Assembly: GCA_964424585.1 (NCBI GenBank)
Contig: CAYRJD010000034.1
Span: 1-24,508 of the forward strand
Reading direction: 5' to 3'
Source of the DNA: CAYRJD01 sp964424585
GTDB lineage: Bacteria; Actinomycetota; Acidimicrobiia; Acidimicrobiales; Poriferisodalaceae
DNA: 24,508 nt
The stretch's first letter is position 1. Every line of letters begins with the position of its first letter. Below the pieces are notes generated by a model. The model searched no databases, was not told the DNA's origin, and saw nothing but the letters and a program-made list of their open reading frames with translations. The position numbers and the translations under genes were made by a program. Positions 15,424 through 22,499 of the stretch are shown here, in pieces.

Positions 15424-16116
15424 ATGTGGAACTGGCTCTTCGGCACCGCCGTCACGACAACGCTTGCCTTCCTCGGGCTCTACCTTCAGTTTCTCCTCAA
15501 GCAGGCCAACGAGATCAAGGGGCTGATGCGAAAGGTCAAGACCGTCGTCCGCTTGATCTTCGTCACCTACGGCGGAACGGTCGCTGGCCCGACGAGGCAC
15601 CAACTCGAACAATGGTTGCCGTGGCTTCCAGGTGCACGGCTAGTGCGCCAGCTTCGGATGGTGCGTCGCTGTCTTCTGAACCGCATCAGGCGCGCCTGGA
15701 TCCGATGCCTGAGTCTGCCGCGACGACTGCCGTGGGTGTCTGAGCCAGCGAACGGACTGGAACGACTCCTGGTGCGATGCATCCATCGCATGGCGCCCTG
15801 GGTCTTTGAAGAGCGATCCTTACCGCCCAAGTTGCACCGGTACGAATGCTGTCAAACATTTCTGGTGTTCGACGCGGTGAGAGAGCTGCACGTGGACGAC
15901 GTCCAAATCGGCTGGTTCGTAGCTCCGAGCGCGCGCAACGCGGCGTTGCAGTTCGCAAGGACCTTCCCGGTCGACAGCGCCGACCTGGTGTCTCTCGCGC
16001 GAGATCGCGGATCTGCTTGGCGCGACACGTTCGTATACGCCTCCGAACGGTACCTGATATGGGCCCGGCCGATGTCCGGCCGGGCGCAGCGGCGCGAAGC
16101 GGGCCGGGGAAACTAG
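15424..16116 (+). CDS. Hypothetical protein with N-terminal membrane anchor
   Basis: 230 residues from ATG at 15424. I do not recognise it. Residues 3-24 (NWLFGTAVTTTLAFLGLYLQ) form one transmembrane helix, followed by a strongly basic and Trp/Arg-rich region (RLVRQLRMVRRCLLNRIRRAW). The C-terminal half is less biased (KLHRYECCQTFLVFDAVRELHVDDVQIGWFVAP) and could fold as a small alpha/beta domain. There is no ribosome binding site; TACTGT lies seven bases upstream, so a leaderless transcript is conceivable. The last codons contain a perfect 9-bp hairpin, which is unusual for coding DNA. Confidence 0.55.
   Translation: MWNWLFGTAVTTTLAFLGLYLQFLLKQANEIKGLMRKVKTVVRLIFVTYGGTVAGPTRHQLEQWLPWLPGARLVRQLRMVRRCLLNRIRRAWIRCLSLPRRLPWVSEPANGLERLLVRCIHRMAPWVFEERSLPPKLHRYECCQTFLVFDAVRELHVDDVQIGWFVAPSARNAALQFARTFPVDSADLVSLARDRGSAWRDTFVYASERYLIWARPMSGRAQRREAGRGN
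16063..16085 (+). terminator. Perfect 9-bp GC hairpin, possible terminator
   Basis: GCCCGGCCG and CGGCCGGGC pair exactly around the 5-base loop ATGTC. It has no following T run, as is common for high-GC actinobacterial hairpins. It lies within the last ten or so codons of the preceding gene, so it may end transcription around that gene's stop. Confidence 0.4.
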
Positions 16117-16227
16117 CCGCGCGGGCTGACTGTCGCATGCTTGCACCGCAACCCTCCTCTACCGCATGCGTATGGCGTCGCTGTCACGTCGTACCCATCG
16201 CTACGCTCTGACGCAGGAGGAACGACC

Positions 16228-16401
16228 ATGTCTGCGCCAGTCACCGACAACGAACCTGAGAACGCTTCGGACGACAGTTCAGCAGAGGACGGCCCCCAGC
16301 ATCGCGTGCCGACGTGGCCGTCGGGGGGCAGGTCATACAGCGGACCGGTTTCCAAGCGTCCCTTCAGCAGGTTCGACTACTTTTTTCGCAACACCTACTA
16401 G
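16228..16401 (+). CDS. Small hypothetical protein (57 residues)
   Basis: ATG at 16228 follows a consensus AGGAGG seven bases upstream, the best ribosome binding site in this part of the window, which is the main reason to call it. The N-terminal half is acidic and probably disordered (DNEPENASDDSSAEDG). The C-terminal half is basic and aromatic (PTWPSGGRSYSGPVSKRPFSRFDYFFRNTY). No membrane segment or signal peptide. No family recognised. It ends convergently with the cytochrome c gene about 70 bases away. Confidence 0.6.
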   Translation: MSAPVTDNEPENASDDSSAEDGPQHRVPTWPSGGRSYSGPVSKRPFSRFDYFFRNTY

Positions 16402-16455
16402 CCAGAGGCTTGCCAGCTGACCGGTGTAAGCGAGCTAGCCGGAAGTGCGCTGGGC

Positions 16456-16479
16456 GGCTAGCGAGCCTGGGGGCTAGCC
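16456..16479. terminator. Inverted repeat between convergent genes, possible bidirectional terminator
   Basis: GGCTAGC at 16456-16462 pairs with GCTAGCC at 16473-16479 around a 10-base loop; a further GCTAGCC lies near 16434. It overlaps the stop codon of the cytochrome gene and lies after the small plus-strand gene. No T run. Confidence 0.3.
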
Positions 16480-16821
16480 GAAGGTGTGGCGGGTGTAGGC
16501 GACGACGGCTTGAATTTCTTCTTGGGACAGCGCGCCCTCGAACGCTTGCATCTGGCCGCGGCCTCGGGCGACGACCCACAGCTGGTCGGCTGCGGTGAGA
16601 CGGGCGCTGACGCCGCGCAGCGACGGAGCGCGGCCGGTGCCGTTGCCGCTTGAACCGTGACACGAGATGCACGAGCGGTAGACGCGCTCGCCGGTGGCGA
16701 GGGTGGCGGGGCTGTAAGGCTCGGGCAGCGGCCCGTAAGTCAGCGGCGTGGTGTCGACTCCGCAGCCCGCAGCGGCCAACGCGGCCAACGCCGCGCAGCA
16801 GCGGGCCAAGGCGCCCCTCAC
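16474..16821 (-). CDS. Lipoprotein c-type cytochrome
   Basis: 115 residues from GTG at 16821, whose first bases overlap the TGA of the upstream gene (GTGA), implying coupled translation. A longer frame to 16866 would add only an Arg-rich leader. Residues 1-20 form a lipoprotein signal with lipobox AAGC (Cys20). The haem motif CISCH is at residues 51-55, followed by GNGTGRAPSLRG. GRGQM (Met91) is the likely axial ligand, and EEIQAVVAYTR the closing helix of a class I monohaem cytochrome. It should sit on the outer face of the cytoplasmic membrane as an electron carrier. Its place at the end of a tryptophan operon is unexplained. Confidence 0.85.
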   Translation of the reverse strand: MRGALARCCAALAALAAAGCGVDTTPLTYGPLPEPYSPATLATGERVYRSCISCHGSSGNGTGRAPSLRGVSARLTAADQLWVVARGRGQMQAFEGALSQEEIQAVVAYTRHTFG

Positions 16822-17204
16822 TGGCGCGTCTTGCGTTCGCCGCCGACGCCGGTGTAGATCGAGCACGGGTCAGTCCAACGACGTTGCGTCCACTGCGGGT
16901 CGCGAGCGTGGGCGTGGAAATGGTCGGGGATCGTTCGCATCACCTGGTCGAGCCTGGCGACGCCAGCGCCAAACCGACGCTCGCCGGCGAGCGTGAGTTC
17001 GGCGAGCATGTGTTCGGTGTGCTCGGCGGGCGGATCGGTGCCGTGGGTGCGCCACACCACCATCGGGGTTTCGCACATCTCGCAGTCTGCGACCCAGCAG
17101 ACGTCGCACTCGTGGTACCAGTGCGTGAAGCGCGCCGCTTCGCACAGCTCGCACTCCGGGTCGACGGTCGGGCTCTCGTCGCCCGGGCTGCGCTCAGCGG
17201 GCAT
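16818..17204 (-). CDS. Cys-rich protein with a HIT-like histidine triad, function unknown
   Basis: 128 residues from ATG at 17204, overlapping the trpA stop by 11 bases. Seen: paired Cys at 18/21 (CELC), 33/36 (CDVC) and 41/44 (CEMC), the metal-binding arrangement of zinc ribbons. PMVVWRTHG (His54) and DHFHAHARD (His95, 97, 99) follow. H-F-H-A-H-A-R fits the HxHxHxx motif of the histidine triad (HIT) nucleotide-binding superfamily, whose members often start with a CxxC pair and carry a conserved His after a '-P-x-x-V' strand. I infer a divergent HIT-like protein, but overall length and spacing are not standard. A plain zinc-binding protein is the alternative. It is translationally coupled to both neighbours. 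Confidence 0.7.
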   Translation of the reverse strand: MPAERSPGDESPTVDPECELCEAARFTHWYHECDVCWVADCEMCETPMVVWRTHGTDPPAEHTEHMLAELTLAGERRFGAGVARLDQVMRTIPDHFHAHARDPQWTQRRWTDPCSIYTGVGGERKTRQ

Positions 17205-17967
17205 CGAGCGCGCTCCGGTAGCTGGCGACGAGGTCGCCCGCCGCGGCTGGGTCGTCGTGTTCGAGCATCGCCCGCACCACGGCCGAGCCGATCACCACGC
17301 CGTCTGCGACCTCGCACGCTTCGACGGCGGCCTGCGGTGAGCCGATGCCGACGCCGACCAGCACCGGCGTGTCGGTCACCTGTTTGCACCGCTGCGCGAT
17401 CTGCGTGGCGGTGGCGGCGAGCTGCGTTCGCGCGCCGGTCACGCCCAGCAGTCCGACGGCGTAAACGAACCCGCGGCTCGCGTCGCACAGCGGCGCGAGG
17501 CGCGCCTGCGGAGTGGTCGGTGCGGCCAGCAGCACCGCTTCGACGTGGTGGGCTTGCGCGGCGTCACGCCACGGCGCTGACTCGATGAACGGCAAGTCGG
17601 CGAGTATCGCCGCAGACACGCCCGCGCGGCGTAGTGACGCGGCGAACCGCTCGTGGCCCTGGCGATAGCAGAGGTTGTAGTAGGTCATCACCGCGTGCGG
17701 AATGCCGGTGTCGAGCTCGGCTAGCTCGTCGAGCACGCTCGCTGGAGTGGCGCCCGCTTCGAGCGCCGCCTGGGAGGCTCGCTGGATCACCTCGCCGTCC
17801 ATCACCGGATCGGAAAACGGAATGCCGACCTCGATGGCGTCAGCACCGGCCGCGGCGACGGCTTCGGCGCTCGCCCGCCAGCCAGGCAAGCCGCCGGTGA
17901 CGTACGCGACCAGCAGCTTGGCGCCGTCGTCGCGGCGCGCGCGCAGGTGCGCTTCCAGGCCGGTCAC
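17194..17967 (-). CDS. trpA: Tryptophan synthase alpha chain
   Basis: 257 residues, close to the usual 265. Cleaves indole-3-glycerol phosphate to indole and glyceraldehyde 3-phosphate, passing indole to TrpB through the alpha2beta2 tunnel. Seen: AIEVGIPFSDPVMDG with catalytic Glu46 and Asp57 (equivalents of Glu49 and Asp60), VMTYYN, FAASLRRAGVSAAILADLP, and the phosphate-binding VGVGIGSPQAA...GVVIGSAVV. It starts six bases after trpB ends. The downstream gene overlaps its stop, so two non-trp genes are embedded in the same transcription unit. Confidence 0.96.
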   Translation of the reverse strand: MTGLEAHLRARRDDGAKLLVAYVTGGLPGWRASAEAVAAAGADAIEVGIPFSDPVMDGEVIQRASQAALEAGATPASVLDELAELDTGIPHAVMTYYNLCYRQGHERFAASLRRAGVSAAILADLPFIESAPWRDAAQAHHVEAVLLAAPTTPQARLAPLCDASRGFVYAVGLLGVTGARTQLAATATQIAQRCKQVTDTPVLVGVGIGSPQAAVEACEVADGVVIGSAVVRAMLEHDDPAAAGDLVASYRSALDAR

Positions 17968-17973
17968 TCGTGC

Positions 17974-19245
17974 CTACGCGCGCTGCGCCGTAGAGGTCGG
18001 CTCGCGGTCGGCCTCGTCGCCGAGACGGCCGTCGAACTGGTCGTCGAGTTGGCCGGCCAGCACGTTCATCATCTGGTCGACGTCTTTGTCGCCCCGTCCC
18101 GACAGGTTCCACAGCACGGTCTGGCCCCCCAGCGCCGGCGCTTCACGCACGATCCATGCCAGCGCGTGCGCGCACTCGAGCGCGGGGATGATGCCTTCGG
18201 TGCGCGACGCCAGCACGAACGCGTCGACTACCTCGTCGTCGGTGACGCACGGATACTCGGCGCGCTTGATCTCCGCGAGGTGGGCGTGCTCGGGGCCCAC
18301 CCCCGGGTAGTCGAGCCCGGCCGAGATCGACTGCGCTTCGGCGACCTGGCCGACCTCGTCTTGCATCAGGTACGACGCCATGCCGTGAACGACGCCCGGC
18401 ACTCCCCGCTCGACCGCCGCGCCGCCCGCGGGTTCGACGCCGACGAGGCGGGCGTCGCCGTCGACGAAGCCCGAGAAGATGCCCGCCGCGTTGCTGCCGC
18501 CGCCGACGCACGCGACGACGACGTCGGGGTCGCCGCCGGTCAGCTCGGCGCACTGCGCGGCGGCTTCGTCGCCGATGACGTGGTGGAACGTGCGCACCAT
18601 CCACGGGTACGGGTGCGGGCCCATCACCGAGCCCAAGCAGTAGTGGCTGTTGGTGACGGTGGCGACCCAGTCGCGCAGCGCTTCGTTGACGGCATCCTTG
18701 AGGGTGCGACTGCCGCTGCTGACGGCCTCCACTTCGGCGCCCAGCAAGCGCATGCGGAACACGTTCAGCTCTTGGCGGGCGACGTCGACCTCGCCCATGT
18801 ACACCTTGCATCGCATCCCCAGGAGCGCGGCTGCGGTGGCGGTGGCGACGCCGTGCTGGCCGGCACCGGTTTCGGCAACGAGGCGGGTCTTGCCCATGCG
18901 CTGCGCCAGCAACGCTTGGCCGATGACGTTGTTGATCTTGTGCGAGCCGGTGTGGTTGAGGTCTTCCCGCTTGGCGAGCAGGCGCAGGCCGAGATGCGCG
19001 GACAGCTGGTGGCACTCGGTGAGCGGCGACGGCCGGCCGCCGTAGTCGCGCAAGATGTTGTGAAAGCGGCGGACGAAAGCTGGGTCGGCCCAGGCTTGGG
19101 TGAACTCGGCCTCTAGCTCTTCGCACGCGGCGACGAGCGTCTCAGGCACGAAGCGTCCGCCGAACGAGCCGAATCGGCCAGCGTCGTCGGGGCGGTCCAT
19201 GAGCTTGCGGGCGGGGGCTTTGCGGGCTGGCGTTTGGCTAGACAT
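17974..19245 (-). CDS. trpB: Tryptophan synthase beta chain
   Basis: 423 residues; the usual length is about 400, with a basic 15-residue N-terminal extension (SSQTPARKAPARK) before the conserved GRFGSFGGRFVPETL. PLP-dependent condensation of indole with serine. Seen: KREDLNHTGSHKINN with the PLP Lys at about residue 103, AETGAGQHGVATAT, GSVMGPHPYP, and the phosphate-binding CVGGGSNAAG. The ATG directly abuts the trpF stop (TAGATG), and trpA follows. TrpB1-type, as expected beside trpA. Confidence 0.96.
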   Translation of the reverse strand: MSSQTPARKAPARKLMDRPDDAGRFGSFGGRFVPETLVAACEELEAEFTQAWADPAFVRRFHNILRDYGGRPSPLTECHQLSAHLGLRLLAKREDLNHTGSHKINNVIGQALLAQRMGKTRLVAETGAGQHGVATATAAALLGMRCKVYMGEVDVARQELNVFRMRLLGAEVEAVSSGSRTLKDAVNEALRDWVATVTNSHYCLGSVMGPHPYPWMVRTFHHVIGDEAAAQCAELTGGDPDVVVACVGGGSNAAGIFSGFVDGDARLVGVEPAGGAAVERGVPGVVHGMASYLMQDEVGQVAEAQSISAGLDYPGVGPEHAHLAEIKRAEYPCVTDDEVVDAFVLASRTEGIIPALECAHALAWIVREAPALGGQTVLWNLSGRGDKDVDQMMNVLAGQLDDQFDGRLGDEADREPTSTAQRA

Positions 19246-20088
19246 CTACTCGTCTCGCCAGTCGTAAACAGGTGCCGAGCCGTCACTCGTTGGCGCGCCC
19301 GCGCCGTTCGGCTGGCTGCGGCTGCCGGACGTGAGATGCGAGAACGCGTCGAGGTTGCCCCACTCGCTGGCTGGCGGCAGGGGCGTGCCGATCGGCACCG
19401 GCGGTGCCAGTCCGCAGTCGCGTTCGGCCTTGCGAGCTGCCTGGAGGAACGCTCGCAAGCGCATCGGGTCTTTCTCGCCGGGCCTCGCCGAGGAGGCTTT
19501 GCGGTTGTGAGCTTTCGACTTGTCGCCCCGCGCTCTGGCGATGACCTCGTATTCGACTCCGCTGGCCACGTCGACGCCGGTAGGTCGGGCGATCGAGATG
19601 GCTTCGCCGACGTTCTCAGGGGTGAGCCCTCCCGCCAAGATCCACGGCAGCCCGAGGCGGCTGCCTTCGACGGTGTGCCAGTCGAAGACCTTGCCCTCGC
19701 CGGGGTTGGGGCCGTCGAGCATGAGGGCGGTGGCGCCGTAGTCGGCGATGCGGGCGATGGCAGGGTCGCCGGCGCTGAACGCCTTGATGACGTACTTGAC
19801 ACGCTCGGACACCCAGCGGCAGTCGTCGGGAGTTTCGTTGCCGTGCAGCTGGGCGGCGGTGAGCCCCGCTTCGTCGACGGTGCGCACCACGGTGTCGCGC
19901 GACTGGTTTGCGAACACGCCCACCCCGATGACGCCGCCCGGCACCTGCCTGGTGATGTCTCGCGCTTTGCTCGGCGCGATGCGGCGGGGCGACGTTTCGA
20001 CGAAGTTGAACCCGAGCGCGTCGGCGCCGACCGCTACCGCGAGCAGCGCGTCGTTCTGGCTGGTGATTCCGCAGATCTTGACGAGCAT
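19246..20088 (-). CDS. trpF: Phosphoribosylanthranilate isomerase with insertion and C-terminal extension
   Basis: 280 residues against about 205 for the family. Isomerises N-(5'-phosphoribosyl)anthranilate to CdRP. Seen: VKICGIT with catalytic Cys6, ALGFNF...SPR, VGVFAN, AAQLHGNE, LMLDG with Asp125 as catalytic acid, and ILAGGLTPENVGEA. After DVASGVE (residue 179) a 23-residue charged insertion (EYEVIARARGDKSKAHNRK...) precedes the expected PGEKD---LRAFL. After residue 220 a Pro/Ser/Gly-rich tail of about 60 residues replaces the normal end. The core looks complete. Most Actinomycetota use the dual enzyme PriA instead of a separate TrpF, so a standalone gene is noteworthy if the host is one. 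Confidence 0.92.
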   Translation of the reverse strand: MLVKICGITSQNDALLAVAVGADALGFNFVETSPRRIAPSKARDITRQVPGGVIGVGVFANQSRDTVVRTVDEAGLTAAQLHGNETPDDCRWVSERVKYVIKAFSAGDPAIARIADYGATALMLDGPNPGEGKVFDWHTVEGSRLGLPWILAGGLTPENVGEAISIARPTGVDVASGVEYEVIARARGDKSKAHNRKASSARPGEKDPMRLRAFLQAARKAERDCGLAPPVPIGTPLPPASEWGNLDAFSHLTSGSRSQPNGAGAPTSDGSAPVYDWRDE

Positions 20089-20112
20089 CGGGTGCCTAGC
20101 GTGCCCGCTCGT

Positions 20113-20922
20113 TCACGCTCCGCCACGCAACCGGACGATTTCGTCAGCCGGGTCGTCGCTTCGCACCAGCGTCTCGCCGACGAGCACCGCGGCGTAGCCC
20201 GCAGCCGCGAGCCGCTTCGCGTCGGCTGCGTCGCGTATTCCGCTCTCGGCGACCGACACGACAGCGGGCGGAATGGAGGGTGCCACGGCGCAGGCTCGCT
20301 CGGTGTCAACGTCGAAAGTCACCAGGTCGCGCTGGTTGACGCCCACGATGGTCGCGCCGGCTGCGATGCAGCGCTCGATCTCGGCTTGGTCGTGCGCCTC
20401 GAACAGCACGTCGAGGCCGAGTTCGTCGGCGACTTGCGCGAAGCGCGCCATCTCGTGATCGAACAGCGCGGCGGCGATCAGCAAGATCGCGTCGGCGCCC
20501 ATGATCGCCGCGTCGTAGATGTCGGCGACGGCGACCGTGAAGTCCTTGCGCAGCGTCGGCAGCTCGCTGGCGGCTCTGGCGGCCGCGAGGTCGTCTGGTG
20601 AGCCTGCGAAGTTCGGCTGGTCGGTGAGCACCGAGATGGCTGCCGCGCCGCCGCGCGCGTATTCGCCGGCGAGCGCGGCCGGGTCGAGGTCGGCGACGAG
20701 CGGGCCTTTCGACGGCGTGGCGCGCTTGACCTCGGCGATCACTGCGGGTGCGTCGCCCGCCTGCTGGGCTGCGACGATCGCGGCGCGCAGCGACCGCGGC
20801 TCCGTGCGCGCTCGCAGCGCGGCTCGGGCTAGTTCGGCGTTGCGACGCGTGTCGCGCGCGGCGCTCGCCCGGTGCTGGGCGATGATGGCATCTAGGTAGG
20901 TGCCGTTCCGGTGTCCTGTCAC
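20113..20922 (-). CDS. trpC: Indole-3-glycerol phosphate synthase
   Basis: 269 residues from GTG at 20922, the normal length. Converts CdRP to indole-3-glycerol phosphate. Seen: TYLDAIIAQHRASAA at the N-terminus, VIAEVKRATPSKGPL (catalytic Lys), LPTLRKDF, ALFDHEMA, VGVNQRDLVTF, VAESGI, and the phosphate-binding AVLVGETLVRS. The frame stays open back to TTG at 21063, which overlaps the stop of the upstream ABM gene and would give 316 residues with a low-complexity leader. The GTG at 20922 lies in one of two 24-base repeats in that leader. Neither start has a clear ribosome binding site. The duplicated trpC start at 23549 lacks the leader, which suggests it is an insertion. Confidence 0.93.
   Translation of the reverse strand: MTGHRNGTYLDAIIAQHRASAARDTRRNAELARAALRARTEPRSLRAAIVAAQQAGDAPAVIAEVKRATPSKGPLVADLDPAALAGEYARGGAAAISVLTDQPNFAGSPDDLAAARAASELPTLRKDFTVAVADIYDAAIMGADAILLIAAALFDHEMARFAQVADELGLDVLFEAHDQAEIERCIAAGATIVGVNQRDLVTFDVDTERACAVAPSIPPAVVSVAESGIRDAADAKRLAAAGYAAVLVGETLVRSDDPADEIVRLRGGA
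20789..20901 (-). repeat. 113-bp block identical to 23383-23495 (trpC 5' coding region)
   Basis: Every base of this block recurs at 23383-23495. It encodes TYLDAIIAQHRASAARDTRR through TEPRSLRAA of TrpC. Marks one edge of a partial duplication. Confidence 0.95.
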
Positions 20923-21000
20923 CTGGCCATTGCCTACCACGCCTGACGTGTCGGGGGCGCCGCTCTGCTCGAACGGGTTCCTGTCTCCTGGCACCTGACC
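20905..21000. repeat. Two direct 24-base repeats in the trpC 5' region
   Basis: 20905-20928 and 20977-21000 match at 20 of 24 positions, and share the core TCCTG-CACCTG-CC. They are 72 bases apart, a multiple of three. Both lie in about 111 bases present ahead of trpC but absent from the trpC duplicate, so the segment looks like an inserted repeat-bearing element. Confidence 0.6.
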
Positions 21001-21052
21001 AACGCTTGCCGCCGTCGAGCGGTCGGTAGCAACTGAACGAGGCGCAGTCGCG

Positions 21053-21367
21053 CTAGAGGTCAACGCCCTTGCCCGATGCAGGGTCGAGGAAGGTCAATTC
21101 CGGAGGACCCGCCACCAGGTCCTTGATGGCACGCCCGAAGTCCCTCATGCCCTCGGATCCGCCGTGAGCCTTCAGCGCCTCACCGTCGCTGTAGAGCTCG
21201 TAGAACCACACGACGTTCGCGTCGTTCTGATCCTTGTGGGCGATGTAGACCTCGGTGCCGGGCTCGCCAGCGACGTTTGTCATGCCCTTGGTGCTGATCA
21301 CCTCGAGCAACGCATCGCGCTTGCCATCCTGTGCCGTCAGCTTCGCGAACAGCGCAGTCTTTGTCAT
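21053..21367 (-). CDS. ABM-domain protein (antibiotic biosynthesis monooxygenase / YgiN-like), copy 1
   Basis: 104 residues from ATG at 21367 with GGGGGAAG upstream. The ferredoxin-like ABM fold is suggested by TALFAKLTAQDGKRDALLEVI, then EVYIAHKDQND--VVWFYELYSD-EALKAHGGSEGM-DFGRAI, the usual strand-helix-strand layout and 'W-YE-Y-d--a---H' signature. Members are small cofactor-free monooxygenases acting on quinols or reactive carbonyls, or simple detoxification proteins; the substrate here is unknown. It is the first gene of the trp string, its stop overlapping the open frame of trpC. About 90% identical to the product at 23536-23850. Confidence 0.85.
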   Translation of the reverse strand: MTKTALFAKLTAQDGKRDALLEVISTKGMTNVAGEPGTEVYIAHKDQNDANVVWFYELYSDGEALKAHGGSEGMRDFGRAIKDLVAGPPELTFLDPASGKGVDL

Positions 21368-22139
21368 GGGCTTACTTCCCCCTCGGCAGTTGAGTGGTTG
21401 TGACGGGCCCGAACTCTCAGCGAAGCCCGCTTGGCGGAACTATAACGGACGCCCGCTCGAGGTTCGCATTCACGCCGCGCATCCCGCTTCACGCTCTCGC
21501 AACACAGACCACATCAAGGATGCGCGTCCGTCGCAACGCACGACGGCCTACTACTGCTGCCGTCAGCGCCACGGTGGCCTCGCCTGTCATCGTCAACTGT
21601 GCCGCGCTCTACTGCTGCGCGTCGTAACGCATCGTTCGCACGGCCAACGGCGGTCTCGGTCGTCGGCCATCACCGACGCGCGTCAACGCCGCCTCCAGTC
21701 CCACTCCCCTAGCGCCACGGCGTGACAGCAAGCAGGCAGACGATGAACGGGAGCGATTAGCACTCGTGCGTTGCTACCACCGGCGCGTGAACGATCGGTC
21801 AGCAGCGCGCGGCAGCCGCGCCGCGAACTCGCATCAGCCGGGGCCCGCAACGCAGTCGGTGTGCTTGGCATTCGAGCTCTGATGAGTTCGTCGCTCAACC
21901 ACGAGCAACAGCGCCTGATCGCGCGCCGCAACCCGCGCCACACGCAGATGACCTGGTCGCTCCTCACGATCTCCCAGCCGACTGAGGTGCCTCAAGCATC
22001 CACCCGGCTGGATGACCCCCAGTGCGTCCGACATCACCCGGTGCGCCAAGGATGCCTACGCATGGCCGATGCGGCATCCAGCGCAATCAGATGGACTGCG
22101 GGTAAACTGCGTGAACCGACTCGACCCACGGAGGACACC
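21368..22139. other. Gene-poor stretch
   Basis: Open frames here are short, Arg/Ser/Pro-rich and show no family resemblance on either strand; none has a good ribosome binding site. TATAGT on the minus strand (21439-21444), about 70 bases upstream of the ABM start, could be its -10 box, but no matching -35 is evident. No tRNA or obvious structured RNA was found. It separates the working trp operon from the duplicated segment. Confidence 0.5.
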
Positions 22140-22499
22140 TTGGAGGATGTGCGAACCGAAGAGCCGCCAGCAAGCGGGCGGGAAACCAACGCACTGGGAG
22201 TGGCAGGCTTCGTGCTCGGCGTAGTCACCGTTGGCATGACGCTTGCGCTCACCGTTGGGATAGCTGCCGAGCCCGACTCCGTGGCCTACGTGAAGGACCG
22301 AGCAGAGGACGGGCGGATCGTCGAAGGCATGATGGCGCTGCTCGGAATGGCGGGCGTCGTAGTGGGCGTTGTGCTCTCATCCGTCGGCATTCGGCGGGCA
22401 GCAAACGGAGGCCCCCACAAGGGTCTAGCCATCGCAGGGCTCAGCACGTGCGTTGGCGTGTTGGTCCTTATCGTCCTGCTGTCGATCCTTGATGCGTAA
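22140..22499 (+). CDS. Small membrane protein, DUF4190-like
   Basis: 119 residues if translated from TTG at 22140, which has GGAGG five bases upstream; an ATG at 22062 in the same frame is the alternative but lacks such a site. The product has a charged N-terminus and three hydrophobic segments: ALGVAGFVLGVVTVGMTLALTVGI, MALLGMAGVVVGVVLSSVGI, and GLAIAGLSTCVGVLVLIVLLSIL. The 'N-LGVAGFVLGVV' opening and 'GGPHKGLAIAGL' before the last helix are the style of DUF4190 proteins common in actinobacteria. Function unknown. Its stop overlaps the next gene's ATG, so the two are probably co-expressed. Confidence 0.65.
   Translation: MEDVRTEEPPASGRETNALGVAGFVLGVVTVGMTLALTVGIAAEPDSVAYVKDRAEDGRIVEGMMALLGMAGVVVGVVLSSVGIRRAANGGPHKGLAIAGLSTCVGVLVLIVLLSILDA

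Noticed and set aside
16650..17588. 312-residue plus-strand frame opposite trpA and the cytochrome genes
   Set aside because: Low-complexity Arg-rich shadow of genes with clear motifs on the minus strand.
17947..20601. Long plus-strand frames (389 and 455 residues) opposite trpB, trpF and trpC
   Set aside because: Shadows caused by high GC at third codon positions; the minus strand encodes unmistakable Trp enzymes.
21394..21967. Short frames on both strands in the gene-poor stretch
   Set aside because: No ribosome binding site, biased composition, no family resemblance.
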